From positions 9,837,796-9,901,795 of the forward strand of contig CM031866.1 of assembly GCA_018697195.1 (NCBI GenBank): DNA of 64,000 nucleotides, in the 5' to 3' direction. Source of the stretch: Certhia americana (lineage: Eukaryota > Chordata > Aves > Passeriformes > Certhiidae). Below are positions 35,758 to 49,268 of the stretch, piece after piece (position 1 is the stretch's first letter; each line of letters opens with the position of its first letter). The position numbers and the translations under genes were made by a program. The notes beneath the pieces were generated by a model that was not told where the DNA came from, did not search any database, and was given only the letters and a program-made list of their open reading frames with translations.

Positions 35758-37084
35758 TGTGATTATAGTGACAGGATGATTTGGTAGTTTGTCTGAACTG
35801 GTATTAAGTGGTACTGGAAGTCTCTCAAAAGATCTGTTCCTTCTGTTTTTTCAGGCATTAGAGACTTAGAGTAGTTTGGATAAACATCTGGACTGAACTG
35901 AGCCCTTTCTTTTTTAAAGGTTACTTTAAAGGACAGATGAAGGAACCTTATATTGCAGTAACCTTCTGCCTGAAGGATCTCAAAATACTACAGGAATCAA
36001 TATGCAAACTATATATAGATTACAGCAGCTCTGTCAGGGTAGAGCACTGTTTGGCAAAGCAGTGAAACAAACCAAAATGTTATAGAAATCTAAATGGGAA
36101 AACATAATGTTAAACTCAAAATACTGGAAGAATGTAGTCAGAGAGAAAGCAATCATCAGCTGGGTTCTGGCAGGAGATTGGGAGATGTAGCTTCTTTTCC
36201 CACACAATGTAGCATGAGAATTGGGGTCTGAAGTCAAAGGCTCAGAAATGCCTTTATGGCTTATGTGAAAAATTGCAGCTCCAGGGACAGGCAATTTGCT
36301 GGGATGCAGGTTAAATAATGTTTCATAGAGAAGAATTGCAACTGCCTGTTTGTCAGCATAACATCACAAACCCCATGCATTTTAAGCTGTTATATTTTTG
36401 ACAAAAAAGTGCTGCTTACCAGACTGTGTGGAGCTCTTGCAGCAGCAATGTCTTTGGAAGAGACTCCCTTCTTTAACCTTACTCAGCTTGGCTGAGCTCA
36501 GCCTGCAGTAACTGGCTGGTATCACTTACATGTAAAGAAACAAAAATAGATGTTTTACAAAGACACTCCATAAAAAAAAAAATCAAGCATAGAGAGATGA
36601 CTAGCTTTTGAGAAGCCGCTTTTATTACTTTTCACCTTGTGCATTTGCCTGCTTTTGGCTCTTTATGCTCTATGTATCAGGGAATTGGTGCAGCTCATCT
36701 GTACCAGAAAAAAACTATTTCTCATCCTGCCTTCCTGCTATGATGAAGACATTGGTTCAAGCTGTCTTAACCAGACTATTGCTTTTAATTGTCTCATCTT
36801 CTGGCAAACAATGAAGCTTGAGAAATTATGCTCTCTGCTTTTCAACCATAGAAACCTCTTAGTGCTTAACAATATGGCAGATGACTTGCAGTAAATCTTA
36901 ACTAAAATAAAGGTCCAGGCTTTAATATTTTATAAACAGGGGAGCTTCTCAGAGAGATGGACATGATGGAAGTTCTGTGTCTGTTTGCTTGATTTCTATC
37001 TAGTTATCATAGCCAGGCTGTCACCAGGCTGTTTGTATCTTAGTTCTGCCTGTGCCCGGGGCACATGACTGACGAGTGAGTTAC
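35758..37084. other. Non-coding stretch
   Basis: No exon, dated repeat or structured RNA seen. Open frames at 36034-36294 (minus) and 36608-36894 (plus) overlap chance frames and have no recognisable product. Confidence 0.5.
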
Positions 37085-37440
37085 ACTGTGCTATGCTGAA
37101 ACTCTTGCAAATGACAATTTAGCAATAGCAATTTGGAAGCAGTGAAAGCTGATTGTGCTGAATCAGTCAAAATGTTACACTGTTTCGCATTTAATGTATT
37201 TGCTGAGATTAATTATTTAAATGTTCAATGATTCTCTTTCCATCTTCAGAATAACCTGCTTTCAAGTGTTCCTAACTGAGTGTAACACATGTTTTCCTCT
37301 CTCCACCTTTTAAATATTTCACCAAGTTTTCCTACCACTGTGATAATTAAAGAAATTGATAATGTGTCTTTAAAGGAAGGCCAAAGGGCCCTAAAGGGTA
37401 GTTTCTTTTCAATCACTGCGTAGCATTTGCTGATAAATAA
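37085..37440. promoter_or_regulatory. Candidate conserved non-coding element A
   Basis: This is a non-coding block with many homeodomain-type cores (TTAATTA, ATAATTAA, ATTAATTATTTAAAT) and a MARE/AP-1-like word TGCTGAATCAGTC at about 37156. It also has long stretches of balanced, non-repetitive AT-rich sequence such as CTTGCAAATGACAATTTAGC. It resembles deeply conserved vertebrate enhancers in texture. Conservation itself cannot be seen in a single sequence, so the function is inference. Confidence 0.3.
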
Positions 37441-39149
37441 AAAACTGCTTCTTAAAGTCAGGAAAGGTTTAATCTAAATGTGCCAGTCATTGTGCAAGTG
37501 CCCATCATCTGGCTCAGGATCTTGTGCGTAGCTCTTCTCAAGGCCATGGCCCACTTCTAAAAGTTTGGAGTTGTTATTGGTTCCTAAAAACTTTAATCTA
37601 AGCTTTTGTTAGTGTGTAGAAAGGCATCATCAGAGAAGTGGTTAATGAAATAAGTTGGTTTGAAGAATGCTTCAATAGTCTAAGTTTGTAAATGAGTCAA
37701 TTCAAATACAGAAATATCTCTAGAACTCCAAAGGCAATTCTTCAACCTGTAGTGCTCATTGGAATGAACCTGGGATGATGTTCTCATAGCTAGTAACCTG
37801 AATCTGCAGGCCACATTTCTGTGTATGTTTCCTCCAGAGCAGAGATCAGGGATGTTATGTACGACTTGTCTGATAGTTTGAGAAGAAACTTCCAGTGTAA
37901 CAGAACCATTCTTGTTTCATTGGTGTCAGAGTCAAGCATGAGCCTCAAAGGAGACTGCACAGTACTTTTTCAGGAGATAACAAATAGAGACAGGTTGACT
38001 TCATATGAATTAAAAAGAACAAATCTAAGCATGCCTGCTGCTGGTGATGGCTCTGGATCTGATGGTTTGAAGACAACTGGGAGCCTTTGACATAAGAACT
38101 GTAATTGATTATGAATCATCTTACATTAGATGAACAAAAAACAATTTGCAGACTCACAAGTTAGAGTGTGCTCTAACATAACCTCAAAACAATATTCTGT
38201 ATGTTAGTTTTCTCTAGGGGTATTACAAAAGGGATAAGCTCTACAGAGCTCTATGCTTGAAGAGTGAAACCCTGATCTAAAGAAGTATTTGTATTCAGGC
38301 AATCCAAAAAGGAGGTAAGCACAGCCTCATAATCCTGTTTGTATAAAGGTAGTACAAATAAGTACATTTGCTAAAAAACTGAATAGTGGTTTTTTGGGTT
38401 TTTTTTGCAAAAACTCGTTTATAGTAATATTTCTTATTGTAGGCTGTAGTCATTGTGTCCCCTTCTTTTGCTTCCATATACTGCTTTAACTCAAAGTATG
38501 CAGTACTATGTTTTCTTCAAAAAAATCAAGGTTGTGAGGTGTTTTTTTCCCTTTTTTACACTTGCAGAAAAAAAGCTTGAAGAGGCAGATACTACTTGAC
38601 CAATTTATGCTTTTTTTGTAAAGGTTTGAAACTCAGAGAAATGTTTGCTGCACCACTGTGCTGCATCCTTGTTCATTGTATTCATGTGATCCCCATGTGC
38701 CCAGTCTAATTCCTTATAAGTGTTGACAGGACTCTCCCAATTATCCGTTTGCATCTGCATGTTAAGAAATTTGGGTGAATAAACTTAGCTGAGGTGAGGT
38801 GTAAATCTGAATATATTAAGAATTCAGTTGATGGGCCTCACAACAACTAAAGATGTTGATAAGTTTAGTCAACCTTTAGAATTACATGCTAAACAGACTT
38901 TCGAAGGAATACAGGTAAAATTGGGATTTTTTTGAATTCAAATATTCGTCTCAAGCAAGCAAGCCTGACTTCCTTTCAGTAACACCATCCTTAACTTTAA
39001 AGACTTTCCTAAGAACTAGAGGGTCACTCCTGAGCTCGATTGTGCCAGCCCATCACTTGAGTGCTCAGTTTCCAGGGTCCAGATGGTGTTAAGCTGCAAA
39101 TGGATATTCTGCAGGTGAAATATCTATCCCCCTGGCAGACTTGAGAGAC
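37441..39149. other. Non-coding stretch
   Basis: No supported gene or repeat apart from short T runs around 38390-38405 and 38540-38560. An 89-codon frame at 37821-38090 (+) is unrecognised and taken as chance. Confidence 0.5.
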
Positions 39150-39560
39150 ACCGGCTCTGGCAGATTTAGACTTAGTTCTGGCTATTTAGCACAGTTGTAC
39201 AGTTAATGGGCTGTTGGACGATTTTGTCAAACTTGCTATTTTCTGGTGACTTATTTATAGTTTTGGGAAAGGAGTGCACAGTTAGTCATTTGTGAATAAT
39301 TGGAAATCCTCTTGAGATCTCAAGAAAAACACTTTCATTGTTAAATAGGGTTGATTTGCCTGTTTACTTAGGTAGCCTAGATAGAATCTCCATATCGACC
39401 CTTAAATGCTCCATATATTTCTCCAAATTGGATTTTGGCCTTGTGTGTGCCTCTGACGTGTTTTAAGAGGCCAAGGTCTTAATTACTGTTTATTATGCCT
39501 AGTTTTCCATATGATTACAGTTGATATTAATTAAAATGGGGACTTTGCAAATGTAAATGC
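39150..39560. promoter_or_regulatory. Candidate conserved non-coding element B
   Basis: A dense run of plausible binding words sits in non-coding sequence: CTCCATATATTTCTCC, the palindrome CCAAATTGG, CCTCTGACGTG (with a retained CpG), GGCCAAGGTC (a nuclear-receptor half-site type), CTTAATTACTG and TTGATATTAATTAAAATGG. The block has no open frame of note and no repeat signature. It is judged enhancer-like by texture only. Confidence 0.3.
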
Positions 39561-41039
39561 TAGATCTATAAGTTCTAGGGCTTGCAGGTATGTTTTTGTG
39601 TGCATCTACAGGTATAAAGATATGAAGTTAGCTGCTTCTATGTTTTACTTCTTATTAGTTTACTGATCAGCTAATGATTTTCTTGACTATCCTCAAACCA
39701 AAGTAAAACCTAACTTATCCTCCGATTACTACCCTAAATAAAAATCCCTCATGAGAAAACTATTTCCAGTAACTATCAGACTTGTAGATGGGAGCAGTGT
39801 CAGTATAAAGCTCACAGCTTTTTCGCAGTTTTTTTCCATGCTGCAATGCTGCAATCAGTCACTTTGTATTTAGTCTTCAAAGTTTTGGACAGTTCTGCCA
39901 TGAATTAAAAAAATAAAACCTTAACTTCCTCCAATACTTGCATTACGATTGTCCAGCTTAACAAATAGAAGTGTGTACAAGTAATATTGATAAAATTTTC
40001 AAGACATGTGGCCAGTGCTCAATGCACCTGGATATAACATTTAGGATATGTGTTGTCTCTGGATCATGCTGACATGAATGACTTGGTTCTCTTCCTAAGC
40101 CTGCATGATGGGGGTATGACTATACAGATAACCTCATGCAAAGAGACACCTATAATGAATGCCCACACAGAAAAACATGTGCTTGAGAGACATTGTTTAA
40201 TGGTTGGAAAAAGACAATTTGTATTTCCCAATGGAATTCAAAATTCTGGATGATCTAGGATTGGTATTCTGTGCAGCACACTGGCAATCTGCTGTATTTT
40301 CTTCTCTCAATATAGTTTAATCTGTATCAAAGCACTGTCCTGTCACAACTTTCATAAATTATTACATAGCCAGCCAATAGAAATTACATAAATACTGCAA
40401 ATATAATAATCTGTTCTTAGCACAGAGTCTTAAAGGACTTTTAAACAAGTTACAACAGCAAGTGGTAATCCTTCTATTAAAACTTTCTTACCACGTTATA
40501 AGTTTGCTGTTATGCAACATTTTTCACTTTGTCAGCTGAAAACTGTGTTTCTGAAAGTAATCTAGACCTTGCTTTGCTGAGATGGAAATAAAGGGAAGTT
40601 TGTCTTGACTAAGTGCTCTGTTTTCCTATGACTCTGAGCAAGTAGTAGTTAGAATGAAACATTGGAAACAACAGTAATTTACTAATCAGGAGAAAAATGG
40701 TTGTTATTGAAACAAACCCCATGTTTACTGCAAAATTGATTTAAAGCGCATTTTAAAATAACAGCTCAAGAAAAATAGGCTCACAGTGGGCTCCAAATTC
40801 TAAATGCAACATTTACATATATATGATTAAGTGTTGCAGAATGGACTTTGCTCATTGAGGTCTCTTAAGGGCAGAGAAGATAGCAAGGAATGTGTTGTTG
40901 AATTAAACTGCCTTTGGAAATCTGAGGAGCACTGAGCTTCTGATCAGGGTTTTCATTGCCCTTGTGGAAAGCACTGAAGCAAAGAAAATGCAGGGAATAA
41001 ACCTAAATTCTATGATGCCTTCACCAAAGCCCTGGACCA
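39561..41039. other. Non-coding stretch
   Basis: No supported gene. The part at 40700-40870 (GATTTAAAGCGCATTTTAAAA and neighbours) has the same AT-rich, non-repetitive texture as the candidate regulatory blocks but fewer recognisable words. Confidence 0.4.
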
Positions 41040-41200
41040 TTTTTACTGGATTTTTAATGACCACAGTGCTAAAATGTAATTAGCTTAAATTACCACTTGT
41101 ACCCTGACAAAATAAAGACGACAAGGGAAGAATTATCCAGTGCTTTTCAAGTATCAGAATGGATTAATCATGGCTGTTAATCAGAAGTAAACTGAGGGAC
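41040..41200. promoter_or_regulatory. Candidate conserved non-coding element C
   Basis: The sequence carries TGTAATTAGC, GGATTAATCATGGC and GTTAATCAG, which are homeodomain and paired-type cores, within about 150 bases, with a retained CpG in AAAGACGAC. There is no reading frame of note. It is an enhancer-like texture call only. Confidence 0.25.
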
Positions 41201-42000
41201 ACAGTTCACTGTCCAGAACGTTGAATAGCTGAAGAAATGAGCTTGAGCTAAAAACTAAGCAAAGAGGAGTAGTTCAGTATACGCTCCTCTGCAAAGCTTG
41301 CAGGGAAGGGACCAGGAACAGCTTGAAACAGCTTTGGTGGAGTGGAGCCAGTGTGCCATGCTGGGGCCTTGAGGGGGGAGACAAGGACAGACCCTGATGA
41401 ATTCTTAGCATGAATTATCCACCCTGAGATGAACAATCATTGACAAAAACTCAGCACAAGAATTAACAGGAAGAGGAGATCCATAGATTTAAATGACTCA
41501 TCTGTGAAATAAGTTATTTATACAGGGGTGAGCTTCACCCTGGTAATCAGGTGGTAGAGAAAAAAACCATGAAAGTTGTTACCAGCAGCCATTTTTGAAA
41601 TAAAATTAATTTCAAACACTCAGGTGGCAAACAGAAAAACTACAGGAGTAGTCTTCTCTCCTTTTTGCATTTGTGTACATACTGCTTCTGTGTACTTCAT
41701 GTAGTAATAAATATTCAAAGATTGCTTTACAGTGGCTGCAGCCAAGTTGATGCCGGTTATTCCAGATGGAAAGATCATTGCTTCTCTAGGTATTGTAACA
41801 AAAGACTTGGCAGTTCATAAGTAGCATTCCTGCTGGGAGCAGGTGTCTTCAGTTTGACAAGATTGCACTTTATCCATGAGTGCTTGAAATGCACTATAGC
41901 TGGTAGCAGGTCAAACAGGTCTGAATTTTTAAAGAGAGTGTTGTAAGACTTCAGTAATGAGCTTGAGTTGGTGAACAATGACATGCAAAGCTAATTACCT

Positions 42001-42440
42001 GTTTACTAACGTCACAATAATTCAACCATTTGTTTTGACCGGAGCCATGCTGAGCCTTGGCTGCTCTGGCCAAGCCCACTTTCCAGCCATTGAGTAATTG
42101 AATATGAACTGTTTCGCTATGCCAAAAAAAGAAGAAAAAAAAACCTAGGGAAAAAGGAATTAATTTAACTGCAACAAACCTAGATTTTAATTTACTGACC
42201 TCATAAGAGATTTAGAGATTGAGTTTGCTTACATGCAAGGCATGTCTATGGGAGCAGTGTTTTCCGTGTAGAACATAAACCGGACACCCGGCCGAAGTTA
42301 ATTATCTGAGTGCTAATGTTCTCAGACAAATATGTAATGCATCATAAGTACTAGCAATGAAGTGCTGGCTGGCAGCATAAAATCAAATTACCCCTACGAG
42401 TTTTATTGTGGAAATACGATTGCTACACTGCAAAGATGCA
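42001..42440. promoter_or_regulatory. Candidate conserved non-coding element D
   Basis: This is the strongest of the enhancer-like blocks. It retains an unusual number of CpGs for this window (TAACGTCAC, GACCGGAG, ACCGGACACCCGG, GGCCGAAG, CTACGAG, TACGATT). It carries a CRE-like half-site, an interrupted inverted repeat CTTGGC-N7-GCCAAG at about 42056-42074, and homeodomain words (TTAATTATCTGAG, GAGTAATTGAAT, ATGTAATGCATC). No open frame spans it and no repeat family fits. CpG retention in otherwise CpG-depleted DNA suggests selection or low germline methylation, which is inference. Confidence 0.4.
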
Positions 42441-45400
42441 AGTTACAGATACCCAAGAGCAGGGGTCCTGTGAAGCTATGCTGAATTGCTCACTAACAGC
42501 TTTCAGTTGCAGAAATGATATCTTTGTGGCTGTGGGCTGCAGTATGTGGGGTTAAATCAGTGGCTTCATTTGGTTCTCTGACCTGCTGAACTCAACAGTT
42601 TCCTCACTGTAAACCAACAAAAAGTCATTTTGAAAAAGTTAAAAGAGAATCTAAAAGGGTGGCAAATTTGTCTTCAGTAAGAAAACTCTTTGTCCACACT
42701 AGTTTATAGTTCATAAATCAGAACTTGGTTGATTTTGTTGATCTGGATATGCTGCTGTTCTTTTATTGTGTCAACAATATAACCTTCTGTAATTCAGTAT
42801 AAAATTAACCCCTCAAGTAAAGTGTATGCATTTCACACTGCTAGGATTTAGTCAACAAATAGCTGCATACCACTTTTCTATCTGCTCATTTCCCCACCCA
42901 GTGAAATCAGAGGATTTCTTTCTTGTGTGTTCAGTGGGCATGGTCAGATATTAGTTTTACTGAGTGGGAATGCTCTGTTACAACTGACGAGAGTAAAATG
43001 ATGGAGTTTACTATGGCTAGCAACTGGGGAAAAAAATGCCTACTACAATCAAGGAAAATGGTTCGTAGGTGGGAAAATGTGCATTTATTTGCCTAATGGT
43101 GTACCATGGGTGTGTGCATGTCTCCAAGGGTTGTGTTCTGAAAACTTAGTCTTACAAATGGAAATCCTTGAGTAGTAGTAACTACAAGCACTTGAGGCTC
43201 AACAGCAGAACTAGGGTAATCTGAAGTGTTTTCCAGAAATTCTATTTCCAGCCTTTTGTAAAGCCTTCATCTTTTACAAATCAATCTCCTGAATTATTTA
43301 GTATCTATTATATGCAAATAGCTTAAGAATACTGAACAAGAAAGCATTTCTCTAAACTTACTCAAATGAGGCAGATAAGCTGTGCAATTTCGAACTAGAC
43401 TTCATAACATATGATGGTGGCTAAAACTGGATTTAAATTAAAGAAATTCTGATTTAGCTCAGTTACTACCTGGCCCTAGGGTTTCATGAATATGTTTTTA
43501 GTAACGGCATTCCTGAGCTGTGTGAAATGCACTGTGAACATCTAGAAAGCTCCAAACCAGAGCAGAGTATGAACATATCCAAACATGTTCTGAAGTGGAC
43601 AGTGGGATTCCTCCATCTGTCTCCCCTGAGAAGCCTACTTTGGCTAATGTTTGTAGCATGTGCTGCTGTCTGTGCAGTAGGGAAGATAGCAGAGCTCCTG
43701 ATCAAGGTAGGAGAGCTGGCAGTGTGAATATTTTCTAGTTGGCCTCAGGCATCACCTGTGCTGTAAGCTGCACCAAAGTGTTGATGGTGAGGAGCACAGT
43801 AACCTCTCCTAGGAGGCAGCTAGGTCCAGAAAAAATATCTGTGTTTGGTCTAATTTGTTAGGCAAAATAAGAGTATGCTAGAATGGATAGTGTGTTGGTA
43901 GGATTAGGGAAACTCAAGTTGTGGTTGCTATTTGGGGATTTTATGCAATGACCCATTTCAATGTTGGCAGTATTCTTTTTTCTTTTTAAGTAGGTTTTGT
44001 TGGGATGGAAGATGACATTCTGGTGTTGCAACAGAATTCTAAGCTGTGGATTATAATCAGACAGTTATTTAACTTTGGTTTAAATCCTGAGGAAATGTTT
44101 CCTGGCCTTCCTGTCATCTTCCTTTCTCTTTTGGCTAGTTCTATGCAGTTTCTTATTGAGTATACTGAAGTGCTCCCTCTTCAGTCTGGTATTTCTTCTG
44201 AGACCCTTGCTTGTCCCCATACATATTCTCAGAAGATTTGCTTTCCTCCTAGAGTAGCAGATAATTAGGTTAATGGTGTTGCTAAACAAATGTTTGTGGA
44301 ACCACAGACTTGGGCCCAAGCAGAACAACCAGTTTCTCCTGCTTCCACAAATACCTGGGTCTTGAACCCAAGAAAATAAGGGAAGGAGAAACAGTCCAAA
44401 TTTTTTATCTTCTAATTTTCTTAAATTCCAAGCAAACTATCTGCAGCCCTCTGTAAAACTTAAATTCACAATTTTAAGTAAGTTTTGATTAGGACTGTGC
44501 TACTCAGTTTGGAAATCATGTTTCCACATCCAAGTGGAGTCTGAGAAATGTGACTATTGAGAGCAGCTTTCAGGAAGTGATCACTTGCTCTTAGAGATAT
44601 CATAGGTATTGTGTCCCCAGTTTGGAGAAATATACTTGTATGTCTTGAGTCCAAAGAATTTTCCTGGAAATGAATCAACAACAGAATTTCTCATGAGATT
44701 TCTCTTACATCCTGGCAAGTTTCTTTCCTGGAGTATGCTTACAGGCCCCACAGGAAGAAGCAGTAGGAAAATCTCAGGAAAAATAGACATGTAAACTCTG
44801 AGATGAATTCTGGGGAAGACGTGGGTTGAGGTTAGTATTTTTTACCCAATTCAGTCATTTCTGTATAGAACTTAGAGTTCTGTATAAAAAAGGGTAAAGT
44901 AGAACTTGGTTATCTGAAGCTGCAGAGGTATTCTGTGTGGGTTCAATGGACTTTAGATCTGTTTTAGTCTACAGAATCACAGCTTAGCTGATAAGCTTTT
45001 TGCAAATTCTAAATGGTTTGCCTGTACCAGCTGTACTCCTCATCTTGGGCTTTGCAAAGACATTTGAAATTTTCCATGTGCTGCAAATCTGGTAAAAACT
45101 AGTTTCTAATGTTTCTGATTTGAGTGGGAGACAGGAATTGAATGATACTCTAAAACACAATACATAATTTTCATCAGTGAAAAGTAGTGGGTCGTTCAGT
45201 TCTAGTGGATTGTTAATAAGAGACTTAAGGAAGTAAGGTATATGGATTGCTAGAATGGATGACTAAATAAATATTCATAGCAGTATAATGTGAAACACAT
45301 GCATGATTCTGTGCCTACAGACATGCAAAGCACAAATTTCCTTTTGTTCTGAATCAAAATGTTTAAAAGAAAACAAAACTATAGGAAGTGAGCTATAACA

Positions 45401-48400
45401 TTTAGGAAAGACAGAGCAGGCAGGGAAATGAGGTGCAGAAAGGTGGTCTTAAGGTGAGTAGTTGTTTGAAAAAAAATAAAGTTGGGGAGGAGACAGAAAA
45501 AAATGTAATATCAATTATGCTATTTTTGCTTTAATTCCTGTGAAAGATATCTCAACTCATTGTGCTTGGGGTGAGATTGAGCAGTTAACATTCGGCACTT
45601 TGACAAGAAGGCAAGCACTGACTGTGGGATCAGCTCAACAGAGGCTAATGACATACTGGTCAGGTAGAGAAAAGCACCCAGGCTAGAACCATCTGTAAAT
45701 CTAAACCAAAAGAGGGCATGTGAGAGCACAGAGCAGTCACTGTGATGGTGCTCAGTCCCATTAACTGGAATTTATCCATATGTGGTTCACCCATATGAGG
45801 AAAACACTGAGAAACTGCAGAGTGACTGCAGGGGTACTGCAGGTCCTGTGATCATGTACAGTCGCAGGAGCTATGGAAATCCAGCATGGATACTACATGA
45901 TAGATGTGGTTTAGTAGCACTTGGGAGCTGCAGAATGCCATGTTCAGAGGCAGCAATGTGATTATCTGATGACAATCTCAGCCTATGAAAGCAGCTGCTG
46001 CAGAACACCTAGAAAAGGGGTAAGGGAATAAGAGCTTACCTGAAATGATTGAATCTTGGTGTGGCTGATTCTTATAAAAAATGTAGAGTTAGGAGGGTAA
46101 AATATCCACAAAAAGGACCTTATGGAGTGGTGTTCTTATGACTTGGGAGTATTTACAATACCTTGGCAATGCAGTCCAGAGGTGAGGTGTTGTTGTTGAA
46201 CATCAGGCTCCCAGTTTGCATGGGGAATTATTTCCCAAAACTTCCTCTTAGGTCATCTGCACCAAGGTTCAGGTATGACACAGAAGAAAATCACTAAATC
46301 CTGATACTGAATTGGAACCAAATCCAATAAAAATTGCATGTCTTTCCATTTTTATATTTCTGGGATTAGGTCAGACCCAAGTGTAAGGAAATTGAGGGCA
46401 TGAAACAAAACCAGCATGCTAATTTGGCTCCCTTCTGTAGGTTGCTACAAGTTGAAGAAAATTCAGTTCAGCTGAAGATGTCTGTAACTTGACCCTAAAG
46501 GATACCTATGAAAATTGTCGTTTTTAAAAAAAAAAAATTCTCAAGTGAATGAAAACCAACTCCTTAACTATGGAACGTTTGAAAAATGGAATAAAATCAT
46601 GTTGAGTGTAGCCCCATCAACAACTCTTGACATTGCAGGGGATTTCACTGATGTAGTCCAGTGTTAAATGTTCTGTACATGTGCCCACTGTTTACAGTGT
46701 GTTTGGTGGGATGTAGTTATGGGATTGATTTAGGTTTGGTGGAACAATCTTATCATCATGCCTTGTGTATGAAAGGGAGCACTACAAGGCAATAGACAAA
46801 TAATTTTTAGCTGCTCCAGTTTCTTTTTTTTAGGTCTTATTCCTAATGTATATTAAAATCATATCAGATCTGAGGAATGGAAATGGTAGAGTATGATTTG
46901 AATGTTAATAGAATTTTAGTTTTCTCTGCACTTTTCTTGCATAACTGTTCTTTGCAAGGATTGCAAATGAGGAAAGTGTGACCCTGCCATTTGTTGTGCA
47001 TGTGTATTTTAGGACTTCTAACACATAAAAAACCAAAAGAAGGTAGCTTTGCTTTAGGTGTGAACATGAAATGTATTTACTAAATATTCTGAAGAGAAGT
47101 TCAAACAGGAGAAAAAGGTATAAGGACACCAGAGACATTCTGATCAAGAAAGATAGGCTTAAGCAGAGATTTACCCTTGTACTCAGAGAACACTGAGAAA
47201 GCAGTCTTGGTTTTTCTTACCATCACAATATGTCAAGGGCAGTGAGCAAATTTTGCCTCTTGATTTTTACAGGCAATGCTGACATGAGCAGAATATTATT
47301 AGAGAGAACTGGAATATTATTAGCATATATAGATATACTTCCTCCCCCCAATCTAATGTTTGATTTCTGTTTGGAAATCCAATGCAGAATGCTATGTGAT
47401 TTTTAGCAGCACAAGCTTATTGAGAGCCACAATGTAGTGGACAGTTCCAGCTTCTCAGAGGTTTTGTACACTAGAGGCAGAGACAATCCTTCACAAGTGA
47501 GGACAGATGATGCAAAGCTGTCAGCTGTACATAAAAATTACCCCCAAATTGCAGGGAGCAGATGGCTGTTAATGGCAAGTGTTTTTAACATAGCTTTATT
47601 GTCCCATATTGGGACATTAACTTGTCTCTCTATTTTGTGGGTTTTTTTTTTTAAAAAGTCACTTTGTAAAAATGACACCTTGGCCTGGCTTGAATTTTCC
47701 TCTTTGGTTTCAATGTTGTGGTTGCCCAATTTTCTGCAGTCAATATTCTCAAAAAGCTACTAGAGTATATTTCTGTTTCATACATTTTAGTTAAGAAAAA
47801 AAACCTTAATTTTTAAGGAATACAGTGAATGTATTTTTTTGTTTTTATTGCGATGATTCTTACTGCAAAATAAGAATAAATGTTCGTTTCCACGTGCTAA
47901 CCTGATATTTACAGGCCTAAGTACACAACATCAAACTTGCCTGGACTAGCAAATGTGATAACAGAAGAAATAGGAAGAAAAATGCATATGCAACACCCTT
48001 AGCTTTTCTGTTTTCTTAACTGCAGGTTGAAAGCTAGCTTTTGGGTGATTAAACTTTTCGTTTGGTTATTAAGTGATAGACATCTTACTGAACCCAAGCA
48101 CGCTGCAACAAGCACAGAAAGAGTGTTTATTTAAAGCAGACACAAAAGATTGCACAGAGACCCTTAAACAAAATCAAATGTCAGCAAAACTAAACAAAGT
48201 AATCATGCACAATTTAAGACTGATAGAGGCAGGCAGTAAATTGGTGACAGTTCCTGAATAATCCTTTAGAAAAGAATCTCCCTAATGAGTTGGGAAATCT
48301 GTTTGTTGTAGTTTCTTATCTTTTCCCTACAGGAAATGTAGGAAACTTCCACATTAAAGCCAGTGTGTTCACCAGGATTGGCCTGAAATTGGTAGGTTGA

Positions 48401-48907
48401 CAAGTGGGTAGCAGTGTCTCCCAGCAGCACAGGGCTCAGGTGTGTGTTCCTGCAGATTTGAGACTGAAGAGGTGCAGCCCAGCTGGAGTTGTGCAGTGAG
48501 GAGCCTGGCTGGCTCTGCCGCCTGCCCGGCTGTTGGCGCTGTCGGTGCCAGAGCTGGCTCACGTGTTTCACTGCTGTGTTACAGGCTGCCTGTCGGGAAG
48601 GGCTGCCAGGCCACTGGGAAGTGGAATGATGGCTGAGACACTCAACTTGTGCTGGAGCTTTGTGCTACCCTCGTTATGCTGCTGAGATCTTTGTTTGGGC
48701 TGTCGTGAGCAGAGAAGACTTGTAGGGACCTTATGGAGTGAGTCACTGAAAGAGTGGGAACCAGATCTTAGCCAGGACTCTGCCTGTCCCTTACTGTGTA
48801 GGAGAATCACCCAACCTTTCTGTGACTTGGACTTTGTCCTAGGTGAAGGGGTGATGACACTTATTACGAGATCTTTGGGTTTGAAACATTATGCAAATAT
48901 CCAATTA

Positions 48908-48944
48908 TTTTTTTTTTTTTTTTTTGGGGGGGGGATGGGGGGGG
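48908..48944. repeat. T18 run joined to G9-AT-G8
   Basis: Eighteen T are followed at once by nine G, AT, and eight G. The G part could form a G-quadruplex on the plus strand. The length of each run in an assembly is prone to error. No retroposon end is visible beside it. Confidence 0.9.
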
Positions 48945-49250
48945 TTTAGACCTGGGAAAAGCCACATAGCTGGCGTTTACTCTGAAATCAATTCTTCTCT
49001 GTTCTGAACAAACCAGTAGTCAGCTTCTTGAATATTATCCAGCTTCCCTCTTCCTGCCAGTCTCAGCGTCTATTCTTCTCTCCAGAGCCCTTGGCACAGT
49101 GTTTAACCACATCAGAGTTTCACCAGTTGCAACATGCAGCTCCTCTTGAGTTGAAGAGAGGCTCCAAGGATATAGCAGGGAGGGAGAGAGTAGTCACTGC
49201 AGGGAACAGAAAACTAGTAATAAAAGAATACACAAAACATCTTTATTTTA

Positions 49251-49268
49251 ATTTTTTAATTAAAAAAT
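49251..49268. repeat. Perfect 18-bp AT palindrome
   Basis: ATTTTTTAATTAAAAAAT reads the same on both strands. It is AT-only sequence and may be chance. Confidence 0.9.

Noticed and set aside
42056..42074. Canonical NFI site (TTGGC-N5-GCCAA)
   Set aside because: The spacer is seven bases, not five, so it is only an interrupted inverted repeat.
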